Positions 25,770 to 34,224 of a stretch of DNA of 49,617 bases are shown piece by piece (positions within the stretch are counted from its first letter, which is position 1; every line of letters begins with the position of its first letter). Under the pieces are notes generated by a model. It worked only from the letters and a program-made list of their open reading frames with translations, was not told the origin of the DNA and ran no database searches. The position numbers and the translations under genes are program-made. This DNA is from Bacillota bacterium (lineage in GTDB: Bacteria; Bacillota; Clostridia; Lachnospirales; Lachnospiraceae). The stretch lies in the NCBI GenBank assembly GCA_023410575.1, contig JAEYPP010000047.1:1-49617 (forward strand). The letters run 5' to 3'.

Positions 25770-26096
25770 ATGCCAGAAAGCACAGAAAGAGGAGCTTTAA
25801 CAGAAGCCGTATTCTACATATTACTATCTTTGTTTTCTCCGATGCATGGTTATGCAGTTATGCAAAATATTGAAAAGCTCAGCAATGGTCGTGTCCAATT
25901 AGGTGCAGGTACCTTGTATGGAGCTATTAACACTTTGATTGAGAAACGTTGGATTACTAGTGTTTCTACCGATAAAGACTCCAGAAAAAAAGAGTATATT
26001 ATCACAGAGGAAGGGAAAGGAATCGTAAAATCTGAACTCAAGAGGCTTGAGGAGTTACTTGTTAATGGTAAGAATATTCTTGGGGGTGACGAGTGA
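25770..26096 (+). CDS. PadR-family transcriptional regulator
   Basis: A 108-residue winged-helix regulator of the short PadR type: ALTEAVFYILLSLFSPMHGYAVM, then LGAGTLYGAINTLIEKRWI as the recognition helix and wing, and DSRKKEYIITEEGKGIV. AAAGGAGG precedes ATG 25770. The stop overlaps the start of a DUF2812 gene, the standard PadR-DUF2812 pairing in Firmicutes. The pair usually responds to membrane-active compounds. Confidence 0.9.
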   Translation: MPESTERGALTEAVFYILLSLFSPMHGYAVMQNIEKLSNGRVQLGAGTLYGAINTLIEKRWITSVSTDKDSRKKEYIITEEGKGIVKSELKRLEELLVNGKNILGGDE

Positions 26097-26662
26097 TGAT
26101 AGTGAAGAGAACAGTTAGGAAAGCATTTTGGAATTATGAGAAAGAAGAAAAATGGTTAAATGAGATGGCTGCCAAAGGGTTAGCGTTAATCGATTACTCA
26201 AAGGGACGTTATGTTTTTGCTGATTGTACCCCTGGTGAATATATCTATAGAATTGAACTTTTAAAGAATCCTCTGAATCATGTGGAAAGCCAAAGGTACC
26301 TCAGTTTTATGGAAGAAAACAATGTAGAATGCATAGCATCGAGTATGAACTGGATTTATTTTAGAAAAAAGGCGATGGAAGGTGCTTTTGATATCTATAG
26401 TGATATTGTGTCCAAACTTGCACATTACAAAAGGATTTGTTTCCTTTGGTCAAGTATTGTGATAGCAAATCTACTTATAGGTTTATTTAACCTGTTATTT
26501 GCAACTTGTTTTATTACAACAAACAGTAAATATCCGAATTCCATTAATTTATTTAGCGGAGTGTTAAGCTTAGCAATTAGTATTCTTTTTTTCTTTGGTT
26601 TAGTCTATCCCACTAGGAAAAAAATTAAAAAGTTACAATCGGAACAAAGAATCAGAGAATAG
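26096..26662 (+). CDS. DUF2812 membrane protein
   Basis: A 188-residue protein. The soluble N-terminal part (about 1-110) has the DUF2812 pattern, with FWNYEKEEKWLNEMAAKGLAL and YFRK. Two hydrophobic segments follow (about 115-140, 150-175) and a charged cytoplasmic tail (RKKIKKLQSEQRIRE). The family is found next to PadR repressors and its biochemical role is unknown. ATG 26096 overlaps the padR stop (TGATG), so the two are translationally coupled. Confidence 0.8.
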   Translation: MIVKRTVRKAFWNYEKEEKWLNEMAAKGLALIDYSKGRYVFADCTPGEYIYRIELLKNPLNHVESQRYLSFMEENNVECIASSMNWIYFRKKAMEGAFDIYSDIVSKLAHYKRICFLWSSIVIANLLIGLFNLLFATCFITTNSKYPNSINLFSGVLSLAISILFFFGLVYPTRKKIKKLQSEQRIRE

Positions 26663-26790
26663 ATAATGCTACATGAAATAGAAGTTGGTAGTATTTTGGT
26701 AATGACACTAGATAATGCTTTAAAGGGCATTCGTAGTCAAGCGTAACGAATTTCAATATGGTAACATATTGGAAAAGGAGGTGCTTATAT

Positions 26791-27693
26791 ATGCACGCAT
26801 GGGAACAAGTACAAAAGACAATCGAATTTATAGAGAATCATCTTAACGAAGAAATTAATATTGATGAGCTTGCAATTACAGCTTCATTATCACCTTTTTA
26901 TTATCAACGTTTGTTTCGTCGTTTGGTGAAAAAACCAGTTGCTGAGTATATAAAATTACGTCGTTTGGCTAAGGCAACAGAGAAACTGCTAGATAAGGAA
27001 AAGCGTATTCTAGATGTCGCACTAGATCTTGGTTTCTCCTCACATGAACACTTCACACGCGCATTTAAGGATGCATTTGGGATGACACCAGATGAATATC
27101 GCAAAAATCCGGTAGCATTAAACCGTATGACAAAACCTGAACTTCTACTTCATTATACATTAATTGATGAAGGGGTACCATTAATTACAGATGGAATTGT
27201 TCTGGAGATTAATCGTCAGCAAATTGCAGAACCTATTAATTTTATCGGATTAAATAAGGACATGCCGGTTCAATTCATTGAGGGACTTGGAACGGAATCA
27301 GGTGTTGATTCATTGGAAGCCCTTTGGAATAGCCTCCATGAGCAAAAGGAAACAGTACTGAGTACGTTGGTTGATCGTGAAGAGATTGGTATCTCATACC
27401 CTTGTGAAAAAGAAGGATATTTTAGCTATTTTGCAGGTGCAAAGTCTCGGCAGGGAGTAGCTTGTGATGGCTTTATGAATTGGGAATTACCAGAAGGGGA
27501 GTATATTGTATGTTCCTTTGAAGCCGAAAATTTTGAGGCTCTTGTTATGGACGCACTTTACAAAGCGCAACAATATATTTTCACTACATGGCTGCCACGA
27601 CATAACATAATAACAGATGCATTTTGTGCGGAGCGATATGCAAGCCATTCCCCAGAAACGAAATGCATGGAGATATGGTTGAAAATTGTTTAG
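26791..27693 (+). CDS. AraC-family regulator with GyrI-like effector domain
   Basis: A 300-residue activator of the Rob/SoxS type. The N-terminal 110 residues hold two AraC helix-turn-helix motifs (INIDELAITASLSPFYYQRLF and ILDVALDLGFSSHEHFTRAFK, ending FGMTPDEYRK). The C-terminal 170 residues form a GyrI-like ligand domain, with IIEINRQQ-like opening strands and LWNSLHEQKE. Such proteins bind small hydrophobic or aromatic compounds and induce efflux or detoxification genes. AAAGGAGG precedes ATG 26791. A similar regulator is encoded at 48465. Confidence 0.85.
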   Translation: MHAWEQVQKTIEFIENHLNEEINIDELAITASLSPFYYQRLFRRLVKKPVAEYIKLRRLAKATEKLLDKEKRILDVALDLGFSSHEHFTRAFKDAFGMTPDEYRKNPVALNRMTKPELLLHYTLIDEGVPLITDGIVLEINRQQIAEPINFIGLNKDMPVQFIEGLGTESGVDSLEALWNSLHEQKETVLSTLVDREEIGISYPCEKEGYFSYFAGAKSRQGVACDGFMNWELPEGEYIVCSFEAENFEALVMDALYKAQQYIFTTWLPRHNIITDAFCAERYASHSPETKCMEIWLKIV

Positions 27694-27710
27694 TATATAA
27701 ATATTAAGGT

Positions 27711-27760
27711 AAAGATACGATATAAAAATCAAGAGATTTTTGAATCGTATCTTTATCTTT
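27711..27760 (+). terminator. Terminator after the AraC-GyrI gene
   Basis: AAAGATACGAT (27711-27721) pairs with ATCGTATCTTT (27744-27754), with an inner AAAAATC/GATTTTT stem, followed by ATCTTTTC. Confidence 0.85.
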
Positions 27761-27802
27761 TCTCATGCTAACAAAACAAACCAATATTTTCCTGATATCG
27801 TA

Positions 27803-27831
27803 TTGTATTCTCTATTACTTCATGCTAATAT
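27803..27831 (+). promoter_or_regulatory. Promoter of the LysE-type exporter gene
   Basis: TTGTAT (27803-27808), 17-base spacer, TAATAT (27826-27831), about 60 bases upstream of the start codon. A small hairpin (CACC...GGTG, 27842-27857) lies in the leader. Confidence 0.55.
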
Positions 27832-27892
27832 GTATAGAATTCACCGATGATTAATGGTGATGATAACATTATGTGGAAACGAGGAGGTACTT

Positions 27893-28525
27893 ATGATATT
27901 TAAGGGATTAAAATTTGGAATGCTTTTGCAACTAGCAATTGGTCCGATGTGCTTAATGGTATTTAATACTTCAGCAACTTATGGGCTTTTTATGGGATTA
28001 TCCCTTGTTCTAGCGATTACAATCGTCGATTTGGCTTATATCGCTTTATCAGGCTTTGGGGTTGCTGCAATTATTAATCGAAGTAAAGTAAAATTTGCAA
28101 TAAAAGTATTTGGTAGTATCGTGTTAACTATCTTTGGTGCAAATACGATTTTGGGAGCTTTTAATATCTCCCTTTTGCCTGATATTACTTTATTTTCTAA
28201 TGTATCAGGTAAAAATATTTTTATTCAAGGCCTATTGTTAACAGCTTCCAATCCATTAACCATTATTTTTTGGAGCGGCGTATTTTCTACGAAAGTAATT
28301 GAAAATAATTATAAGAAATCGCAAATGTTCTATTTTGGATTAGGATGTGTTTTATCTACACTTAGTTTTCTATCAATCATAGCTATTTTAGGTACTTTAA
28401 TCACTGGGTTACTAACATCAACAATTATCAAAATCTTAAATGTATCTGTAGGAATTTTTATTATTTATTTTGGAATTCGCTTATTGGTCAAGAAGCCAGA
28501 TCAAAAGGAGTGTAGAAATGAGTAA
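27893..28525 (+). CDS. LysE-family amino-acid exporter
   Basis: A 210-residue membrane protein with six hydrophobic segments and the LysE/RhtB opening (FKGLKFGMLLQLAIGPMCLMVFN; G-P at the end of helix one). LTASNPLTIIFW in the middle is the conserved asparagine-proline segment. These proteins export basic or other amino acids by proton exchange; the exact substrate is unknown. GAGGAGG is 6 bases before ATG 27893. Its last codons overlap a tiny frame with its own strong ribosome site. Confidence 0.85.
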   Translation: MIFKGLKFGMLLQLAIGPMCLMVFNTSATYGLFMGLSLVLAITIVDLAYIALSGFGVAAIINRSKVKFAIKVFGSIVLTIFGANTILGAFNISLLPDITLFSNVSGKNIFIQGLLLTASNPLTIIFWSGVFSTKVIENNYKKSQMFYFGLGCVLSTLSFLSIIAILGTLITGLLTSTIIKILNVSVGIFIIYFGIRLLVKKPDQKECRNE

Positions 28526-28568
28526 TGGAATTGGAACTATATACCAGATAGCGTCGTCTAATGTGTGA
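28518..28568 (+). pseudogene. Sixteen-codon remnant behind the exporter gene
   Basis: ATG 28518 is 8 bases after AAAAGGAG, a better site than many full genes here have, but the frame is only MSNGIGTIYQIASSNV before TGA. It overlaps the LysE stop. It looks like the beginning of a former second gene of the exporter operon, lost by deletion. It could also be a leader peptide for the next gene. Confidence 0.3.
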
Positions 28569-28600
28569 AACCATTATTTATTCATATAAGGAGGAACCCT

Positions 28601-29731
28601 ATGAAAAAATTGAGTTCATTCATTATGTTAGTTATCATGTTAACATTGGTATCTAGTGTACCAGTTTATGCAAAACCTACAAAAGATATTAACGTGGTTG
28701 TAAATGACAAGAAGATTCAATGCAATCCAAAACCTTATGTTAAAGATGATGAAGTTATGATACCACTTAGGTCAATCGCTGAGGCTGTTGGTGCCACTGT
28801 AAGATGGGATAAGAAAACAAAGACCGCTTGGGTAGATTACAATATGACACATGTCGAAATAACAATTGGAAAGAAAGTTTTCTATATCCATCATGATGCT
28901 GATTTTACAGGTATTCCAGAAGAAGTAGATTCGAAAATATTACCTAAGTATGTTAACAACAAAGTGGTAGTTCCTGCAAAAGCATTCTTAGAAAGTTTAG
29001 GAATGAGTGTAGAATATGACTCGAAAAATAAAGTGTTAACGATTACAACAAAATGGAACAATCCGATTTCTTATGAAGAAATCTCTTCTGATCTTATCAA
29101 GAGTAATAATAAATTGATAAAGTGGTACAATGAAAATCATGAGAAAGAAGGGATTAGTTACATCCGAGATGGTAAGTATATCTATGTACTAATTGCTGCT
29201 GGTGAAAAGACGACAGGTGGCTATATTGTAAACATCGATCAGTTAGTGACACTCACAGGTAATACAGTATCAGTTACTGCAAGCGTTACGGCACCGAGTG
29301 AAAATGCCATCATGATCATCACATATCCATCAAAACTGATTCGCATCAAGTCAGACATGATTAAAACTGTGGTGGGAGAGATTAAGCAGTTAACGAAGGC
29401 TCCAAGTAAAGATAACTGGGTTACGATGGATCATACAACAGTGTCTAAGATGGAATTATTTAATTTAAATGATGAAAAGATACGTGATTTGACGAAATTA
29501 GAGAAAAAGTATATTATGAAAACTTTTAATGAAGCAACGATTGATACCAATATGTATGTGCAGATGATAGCAGGTAATGTTTTAAAAGTTACAATGAAAG
29601 ATGGGGATGTCCTCACCTTTACAAGCTATGGCTCGAAAACGAATGTAATTGTAGTATATGAAAAAGGCAGTGAGTCTATGAGCTATCATATCGTAGCACC
29701 TGATATAGCAGAACTTTTGTTAGATATTTAG
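28601..29731 (+). CDS. Exported stalk-domain protein with PrcB-like domain
   Basis: A 376-residue secreted protein. MKKLSSFIMLVIMLTLVSSV...VYA is a signal peptide. Residues about 30-155 are a copper-amine-oxidase-N-like stalk domain (PLRSIAEAVGATVRWDKKTK, VPAKAFLESLGMSVEYDSKN), common in surface-anchored clostridial proteins. Residues about 185-260 resemble the C-terminal PrcB domain (AGEKTTGGYIVNID ... IMIITYPSKLIRIK), known from a protease-complex-stabilising lipoprotein. The last 110 residues are unassigned. GGAGG precedes ATG 28601. It is followed by a terminator that reaches into the convergent pnuC gene. Confidence 0.8.
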   Translation: MKKLSSFIMLVIMLTLVSSVPVYAKPTKDINVVVNDKKIQCNPKPYVKDDEVMIPLRSIAEAVGATVRWDKKTKTAWVDYNMTHVEITIGKKVFYIHHDADFTGIPEEVDSKILPKYVNNKVVVPAKAFLESLGMSVEYDSKNKVLTITTKWNNPISYEEISSDLIKSNNKLIKWYNENHEKEGISYIRDGKYIYVLIAAGEKTTGGYIVNIDQLVTLTGNTVSVTASVTAPSENAIMIITYPSKLIRIKSDMIKTVVGEIKQLTKAPSKDNWVTMDHTTVSKMELFNLNDEKIRDLTKLEKKYIMKTFNEATIDTNMYVQMIAGNVLKVTMKDGDVLTFTSYGSKTNVIVVYEKGSESMSYHIVAPDIAELLLDI

Positions 29732-29743
29732 ATAATTGATGCC

Positions 29744-30478
29744 TTAGGCAGAGCGTTTTGTTAGCAAAACGCTTTTTTCTATTATTTCAACTGCTTGAAA
29801 TTTCTCCATTTTACGCCAGTTAATAAAACCATAGATATCATTTACGAAAAAGGCAACAAAACAAACAACGACGGAAAGGTATGTAATATCATTGAGGGTT
29901 GCTAAAATCCATAAAACAATCAAGACAATATCATTGGCAGCATAAGCAATCGCATAGTAAGGACTTCTTCGAAATGTGAGATACACCGCAAGAAAACTGG
30001 TCGTGACAGATATTGTACTAGGGATAATATTAGCGGTATGAAATATCTCCAGTATGAAGTAGAATATTAATGTTATAACAGCCGTAAGAATCCACATGAA
30101 AATAACCTCTCTTTTACAGATGCGATTTACCTTAACCTGTGCTAGATTGCCATTATATGGGTTCTTAAGCCAAGAAATCAATGCAAATACAGCCATAGGC
30201 ATCGTCATTCCTAGATATGTAATCATTTCACCGTAGTATGCAAAGCTTAAGGATATGATTCCATAAAGTAAACTGAAGATAATCATTAAAAGTTGCCCAA
30301 ATGGATTGCCTTTTGCATTAAAGATAAGGGATGTAACTCCAATGAGTGAGGCAGTAAGAGTCATATAATTCTCTCTGTCAAAAATGCTAAATGATACCGT
30401 AATCAAAATAACCGAACAACACCACAACATTATTTCGCCTTTTGAAAAATATTTTACGAATGATTTTATTTTATTCAT
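29744..30478 (-). CDS. pnuC: PnuC-family vitamin-precursor transporter
   Basis: A 244-residue membrane protein with seven hydrophobic segments and the family motif AYAANDIVLIVLWIL near residue 190, plus the C-terminal W-rich FVNDIYGFINWRKMEKF. PnuC proteins take up nicotinamide riboside by facilitated diffusion, trapped by phosphorylation; PnuT and PnuX relatives carry thiamine or riboflavin, and sequence alone does not settle which applies. The AGGAGG directly follows the T-run of a leader terminator (30490-30497), so expression is probably controlled by attenuation. Its 3' end overlaps the terminator of the convergent gene. Confidence 0.85.
   Translation of the reverse strand: MNKIKSFVKYFSKGEIMLWCCSVILITVSFSIFDRENYMTLTASLIGVTSLIFNAKGNPFGQLLMIIFSLLYGIISLSFAYYGEMITYLGMTMPMAVFALISWLKNPYNGNLAQVKVNRICKREVIFMWILTAVITLIFYFILEIFHTANIIPSTISVTTSFLAVYLTFRRSPYYAIAYAANDIVLIVLWILATLNDITYLSVVVCFVAFFVNDIYGFINWRKMEKFQAVEIIEKSVLLTKRSA
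29752..29778 (+). terminator. Terminator shared with the 3' end of pnuC
   Basis: AGCGTTTTG (29752-29760) pairs with CAAAACGCT (29765-29773), loop TTAG, then TTTTT. On the other strand these bases encode the last residues of the PnuC-like protein (SVLLTKRSA). Confidence 0.85.
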
Positions 30479-30489
30479 AAAAACCTCCT

Positions 30490-30580
30490 AAAAAAATAAG
30501 CATACGCATATACACCTTCAAAGACCTAACGGTGTATAAACGAATGCTTCTTGCATTCCTGCCCGGTGGCAGTAGTTATA
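30490..30580 (-). promoter_or_regulatory. Attenuator-like leader of pnuC (candidate riboswitch)
   Basis: On the minus strand, three hairpins precede the start: CTGCC-ACCG-GGCAG (30572-30559), GAATGC-AAGAA-GCATTC (30558-30542), and a long stem whose arms AAGCAT (30549-30544), TATACACC, GGTGTATA and ATGCTT (30503-30498) end in ATTTTTTT, then AGGAGG. The second hairpin's 3' arm is part of the terminator's 5' arm, so they exclude each other. This is the logic of a transcription-attenuating riboswitch. The sequence does not match the TPP, FMN or preQ1-I cores I know. Confidence 0.55.
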
Positions 30581-30718
30581 TTTATTTTTTATTATGCTAA
30601 CATATTAGCAATGAAAAAGCAACAAAAATGTACATGATATATTATCACTAGGTTAAATGGTAACATAAGTGAAAGAAAAGAATATATTATGTATAGGAAT
30701 TAATAACCAAAATTTGTG

Positions 30719-30747
30719 TTGACAAATAAAAGAAACTATGATTTAAT
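30719..30747 (+). promoter_or_regulatory. Promoter of the trp operon
   Basis: TTGACA (30719-30724), 17-base spacer, TTTAAT (30742-30747), just upstream of the T-box leader. Confidence 0.75.
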
Positions 30748-30767
30748 TAGTACAAATTTAATTAATT

Positions 30768-31054
30768 AAACCGTTGAAGCGGAGATAACGGTAATTATGT
30801 TTCTACAGAGAGCCCATGTTGCTGAGAGTTGGGTGAAAAACAAATTATCAAATGGACCGTTGAGGGCGCAGTCAAATGAATTATACGATAATTCAGAGTA
30901 TTCTGCGACGTATCGGCATACGTCAGTTGCCAGGGATATGTTAGTATCCTAATAAGAGTACAGCACATATGGCTGTAAATCAAGGTGGTACCGCGGATAA
31001 AGATTATTTATTCGTCCTTGACAGATGAAGTATTTCTGTCAAGGACGTTTTTTT
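30768..31054 (+). promoter_or_regulatory. T-box leader specific for tRNA-Trp, with terminator
   Basis: Stem I contains the conserved ACAGAGAGCCC...TTGCTGAGAG distal elements. The specifier loop just before ACCGT (paired with ACGGT) carries TGG at 30853-30855, the Trp codon. The antiterminator bulge is AAGGTGGTACCGCG at 30982-30995. The competing terminator is CGTCCTTGACAGA (31013-31025) with TCTGTCAAGGACG (31035-31047) and a T-run of eight. Uncharged tRNA-Trp should open the operon. Confidence 0.95.
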
Positions 31055-31062
31055 TGAAAAAA

Positions 31063-31097
31063 GCTCCTATGACAGATGTCAAAGGAGCCTTTTTTTA
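31063..31097 (+). terminator. Second terminator in the trp leader
   Basis: GCTCCT-at-GACA (31063-31074) pairs with GTC-aa-AGGAGC (31078-31087), followed by a run of seven Ts. It lies only nine bases past the T-box terminator's T-run, upstream of trpE, and has no obvious antiterminator of its own. Confidence 0.75.
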
Positions 31098-31150
31098 GGT
31101 CTCCAGGCAGGATGTACATGAGTTTTTAAAGATATTAGGAGGTGCGTTAT

Positions 31151-32617
31151 ATGAATTATTTACCTAGTTATGAAACCGTACAAGAGATTGCAGCAAGCAA
31201 AAGATACAATATACTGCCTGTCAGTTGTGAAATTCTGTCAGACATATGTACACCAATGGAAGCAATTAAAATACTAAAGAACCAGTCAACACATTGTTAT
31301 ATGTTAGAATCAGTTACTGAGATCGAGAAGTGGGGACGTTATACCTTCTTAGGTTATGATCCAAAGCTTGAGATTACTGCGATGGAAGGAGTAATGAAAC
31401 TAGGAGATGTCAAGGTGAAAACGGATAATCCATCCGACTATCTTCGAGAGATATTAGCAGAATATAAAAGTCCTCGTTTTGATTATCTTCCATCGTTTAC
31501 GGGAGGATTGGTTGGCTATTTCTCCTACGATTATTTGGGATATTACGAACCTTCTGTGAAAATGAATGTACAAGATACAGAAGCATTTAAGGATATTGAT
31601 TTAATGCTGTTCGATAAAGTAATCGCCTTTGATCATTTTCGACAGAAAATAATTCTTATTGTAAATATGTCACTTTCAGATCCTGAAATTGGCTATAACA
31701 CAGCAGTGATGGAATTAGAAAAGTTAAAAGAGTTACTTTACAATGGCACGAAGGATGAGAAGACGAAGGGGTATCTATTAGGAGAGGTTACGCCACTATT
31801 TGATAAAGAAACATATTGTGAAATGGTAGAAAAGGCAAAGCACTATATTCGAGAAGGTGATATCTTTCAGATTGTACTTTCAAACCGTCTTAGTGCACCG
31901 TTTGAAGGAAGCCTTTTAGATACCTATCGTATTCTACGAACAATTAATCCGTCTCCTTATATGTTCTACTTTTCAGGAACGGATGTTGAGGTTGCTGGTG
32001 CTTCTCCAGAAACTCTCGTAAAGTTGGAAAATGGTATCCTTAATACCTTTCCACTCGCAGGAACAAGGCCGAGAGGGAAGTCAGAAGAGGAAGATAAGGC
32101 TCTAGAAGAAGAATTACTTGCAGACCCAAAAGAATTGGCAGAGCATAACATGCTTATCGATTTAGGGAGAAATGATCTTGGGAAGATCAGTAAGTTTGGA
32201 ACAGTTCATATTGAAAAATTACATTCCATAGAGCGTTACTCTCATGTGATGCACATAGGATCTACGGTAAGTGGAGAAATCCGAGAGGAATGCGATGCCT
32301 TGGATGCAATTGAAGCGGTCCTTCCTGCAGGCACACTTTCAGGTGCTCCAAAAATCAGGGCATGTCAGTTAATAGGTGAACTTGAAAATAATAAAAGGGG
32401 TATCTACGGAGGAGCGATTGGATACATTGATTTTACCGGTAATATGGATACGTGTATTGCAATACGTATCGCATATAAAAAGAATGGTAAGGTATTTGTT
32501 CGAAGTGGTGCTGGAATTGTAGCAGATTCCGTTCCAGAAAAGGAATATGAAGAATGCATGAATAAGGCTAAGGCTGTTGTGAAGGCATTAAAACTCTCAG
32601 AGGAGGTAGACACATGA
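31151..32617 (+). CDS. trpE: Anthranilate synthase component I
   Basis: A 488-residue TrpE, converting chorismate to anthranilate with ammonia from TrpG. The N-terminal feedback motif CYMLESV (LLES type) near residue 50 implies tryptophan inhibition. The catalytic half has IVLSNRL, INPSPYMFYF, ASPETLV, PLAGTRPRG, ELAEHNMLIDLGRNDLG and the final GAGIVADSVPEKEYEE. AGGAGGTG precedes ATG 31151; a GTG at 31142 overlaps that site. First gene of the operon, controlled by the T-box; its stop overlaps trpG (ATGA). Confidence 0.97.
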   Translation: MNYLPSYETVQEIAASKRYNILPVSCEILSDICTPMEAIKILKNQSTHCYMLESVTEIEKWGRYTFLGYDPKLEITAMEGVMKLGDVKVKTDNPSDYLREILAEYKSPRFDYLPSFTGGLVGYFSYDYLGYYEPSVKMNVQDTEAFKDIDLMLFDKVIAFDHFRQKIILIVNMSLSDPEIGYNTAVMELEKLKELLYNGTKDEKTKGYLLGEVTPLFDKETYCEMVEKAKHYIREGDIFQIVLSNRLSAPFEGSLLDTYRILRTINPSPYMFYFSGTDVEVAGASPETLVKLENGILNTFPLAGTRPRGKSEEEDKALEEELLADPKELAEHNMLIDLGRNDLGKISKFGTVHIEKLHSIERYSHVMHIGSTVSGEIREECDALDAIEAVLPAGTLSGAPKIRACQLIGELENNKRGIYGGAIGYIDFTGNMDTCIAIRIAYKKNGKVFVRSGAGIVADSVPEKEYEECMNKAKAVVKALKLSEEVDT

Positions 32618-33183
32618 TTTTACTTATCGATAATTATGACAGCTTTTCTTATAATCTGTATCAGTTCATTGGAGAAATTGATCCGAATATCAAGGTAGTT
32701 CGTAACGATGAAGTAACTGTGGAAGAGATTCAAAATTTACAGCCGAGTCATGTGATTCTTTCCCCTGGTCCTGGAAGGCCAGAGAATGCTGGTGTTATTA
32801 TGAAAGTGATTAAAGAACTTGGTAAGGATATTCCGATTCTTGGTGTTTGTCTTGGTCATCAGGCAGTCTGCGCTGCCTTTGGTGCAACTGTTACATACGC
32901 AAAAGAGTTGATGCATGGAAAACAGTCAGAGGTAGTATTGGATCAAGAATGTCTACTGTTTCAAGGATGTCCGAATCATGCACTTGTTGCTCGGTATCAT
33001 TCTTTAGCAGCTGATAAAGATACCATTCCAGATAGTCTAAAAGTTGCTGCATATACGACAGACGGCGAGGTAATGGCAGTACAACATAAGGAATACCCAG
33101 TCTATGGAGTACAATTTCATCCAGAGTCTATTATGACACCAGATGGTAAGAAGATACTTGAAAATTTTATCAAATTAATATGA
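32614..33183 (+). CDS. trpG: Anthranilate synthase component II (glutamine amidotransferase)
   Basis: A 189-residue class I amidotransferase with the oxyanion motif SPGPGRPENAG, nucleophile elbow GVCLGHQAV (catalytic C near residue 80) and the HPES histidine/glutamate near residue 170. It supplies ammonia to TrpE. As in many Firmicutes it may also serve folate synthesis (PabA role); a second copy elsewhere would decide this. Start overlaps the trpE stop. No fusion to TrpD, unlike enterobacteria. Confidence 0.95.
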   Translation: MILLIDNYDSFSYNLYQFIGEIDPNIKVVRNDEVTVEEIQNLQPSHVILSPGPGRPENAGVIMKVIKELGKDIPILGVCLGHQAVCAAFGATVTYAKELMHGKQSEVVLDQECLLFQGCPNHALVARYHSLAADKDTIPDSLKVAAYTTDGEVMAVQHKEYPVYGVQFHPESIMTPDGKKILENFIKLI

Positions 33184-33197
33184 GGGGAGATATCATC

Positions 33198-34214
33198 ATG
33201 ATTAAAGAAGCAATTGTGAAAATTGTCAATAAAGAAGATCTTACCTATGATGAAGCATATACCGTAATGAATGAAATAATGAGTGGAGTGACATCACCAA
33301 CGCAAAACGCAGCCTTTCTTGCAGCACTCTCCACGAAGAGCGCAAGAGCAGAAACTACCGAGGAGATTGCTGGCTGTGCATCCGCAATGAGAGACCATTC
33401 ATTGAAAGTTGAAACTGATATGGATTTACTTGAAATTGTTGGGACAGGGGGAGATAATTCTCATAGCTTTAACATATCTACTACGTCTGCTTTAGTGGCA
33501 GCAGCTGGTGGTATTAAAGTAGCAAAGCATGGAAATCGTGCAGCTTCCTCAAAATGTGGAACTGCTGATTGTTTGGAAGCATTGGGTGTCAATATTATGC
33601 AAAGCCCCGAAAAGTGTATCGAACTTTTACATGAGGTAGGAATGTGTTTCTTTTTTGCACAGATGTATCATAGTTCAATGAAATATGTAGGAGCAATACG
33701 AAAAGAACTTGGATTTCGAACGGTGTTTAATATCTTAGGACCACTCACAAATCCAGCAAGTCCTAAGATGCAATTGCTAGGAGTTTATGATGAATATTTG
33801 GTTGAACCTTTAGCACAAGTTCTTATCAATCTAGGTGTAAAACGTGGCATGGTTGTCTATGGACAGGATAAGTTGGATGAGATTTCTATGAGCGCTCCAA
33901 CTACCGTTTGCGAATTCAAGGATGGATGGTTTAAAACTTATGTAATTACGCCAGAAGACTTTGGCTTTGGACGTTGTAGAAAGTCATACCTAGTTGGTGG
34001 ATCGCCAGAGGAGAATGCGAAAATCACGTTAGATATACTAAAAGGTGAAAAGAGCCATAAGCGAAATGCAATCTTATTAAATGCAGGTGCAGCACTCTAT
34101 ATTGGTGGTAAAGCAGAAACAATGAAGGAAGGAGTTTCTTTAGCAGCTAACTTAATCGATTCTGGTAAGGCATTAGAGACGCTAAATAAATTTATAGAGG
34201 TTAGCAATCGTTAA
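33198..34214 (+). CDS. trpD: Anthranilate phosphoribosyltransferase
   Basis: A 338-residue TrpD joining anthranilate and PRPP. The PRPP loop IVGTGGDNSHSFNISTTSAL (about residue 78), KHGNRAASSKCGTADCLEALG and GVKRGMVVYG are typical. ATG 33198 has GGGGAG 8 bases upstream; another ATG at 33180 overlaps the trpG stop and cannot be excluded. Third gene in the operon, 10 bases before trpC. Confidence 0.95.
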   Translation: MIKEAIVKIVNKEDLTYDEAYTVMNEIMSGVTSPTQNAAFLAALSTKSARAETTEEIAGCASAMRDHSLKVETDMDLLEIVGTGGDNSHSFNISTTSALVAAAGGIKVAKHGNRAASSKCGTADCLEALGVNIMQSPEKCIELLHEVGMCFFFAQMYHSSMKYVGAIRKELGFRTVFNILGPLTNPASPKMQLLGVYDEYLVEPLAQVLINLGVKRGMVVYGQDKLDEISMSAPTTVCEFKDGWFKTYVITPEDFGFGRCRKSYLVGGSPEENAKITLDILKGEKSHKRNAILLNAGAALYIGGKAETMKEGVSLAANLIDSGKALETLNKFIEVSNR

Positions 34215-34224
34215 GGAGGAAATC

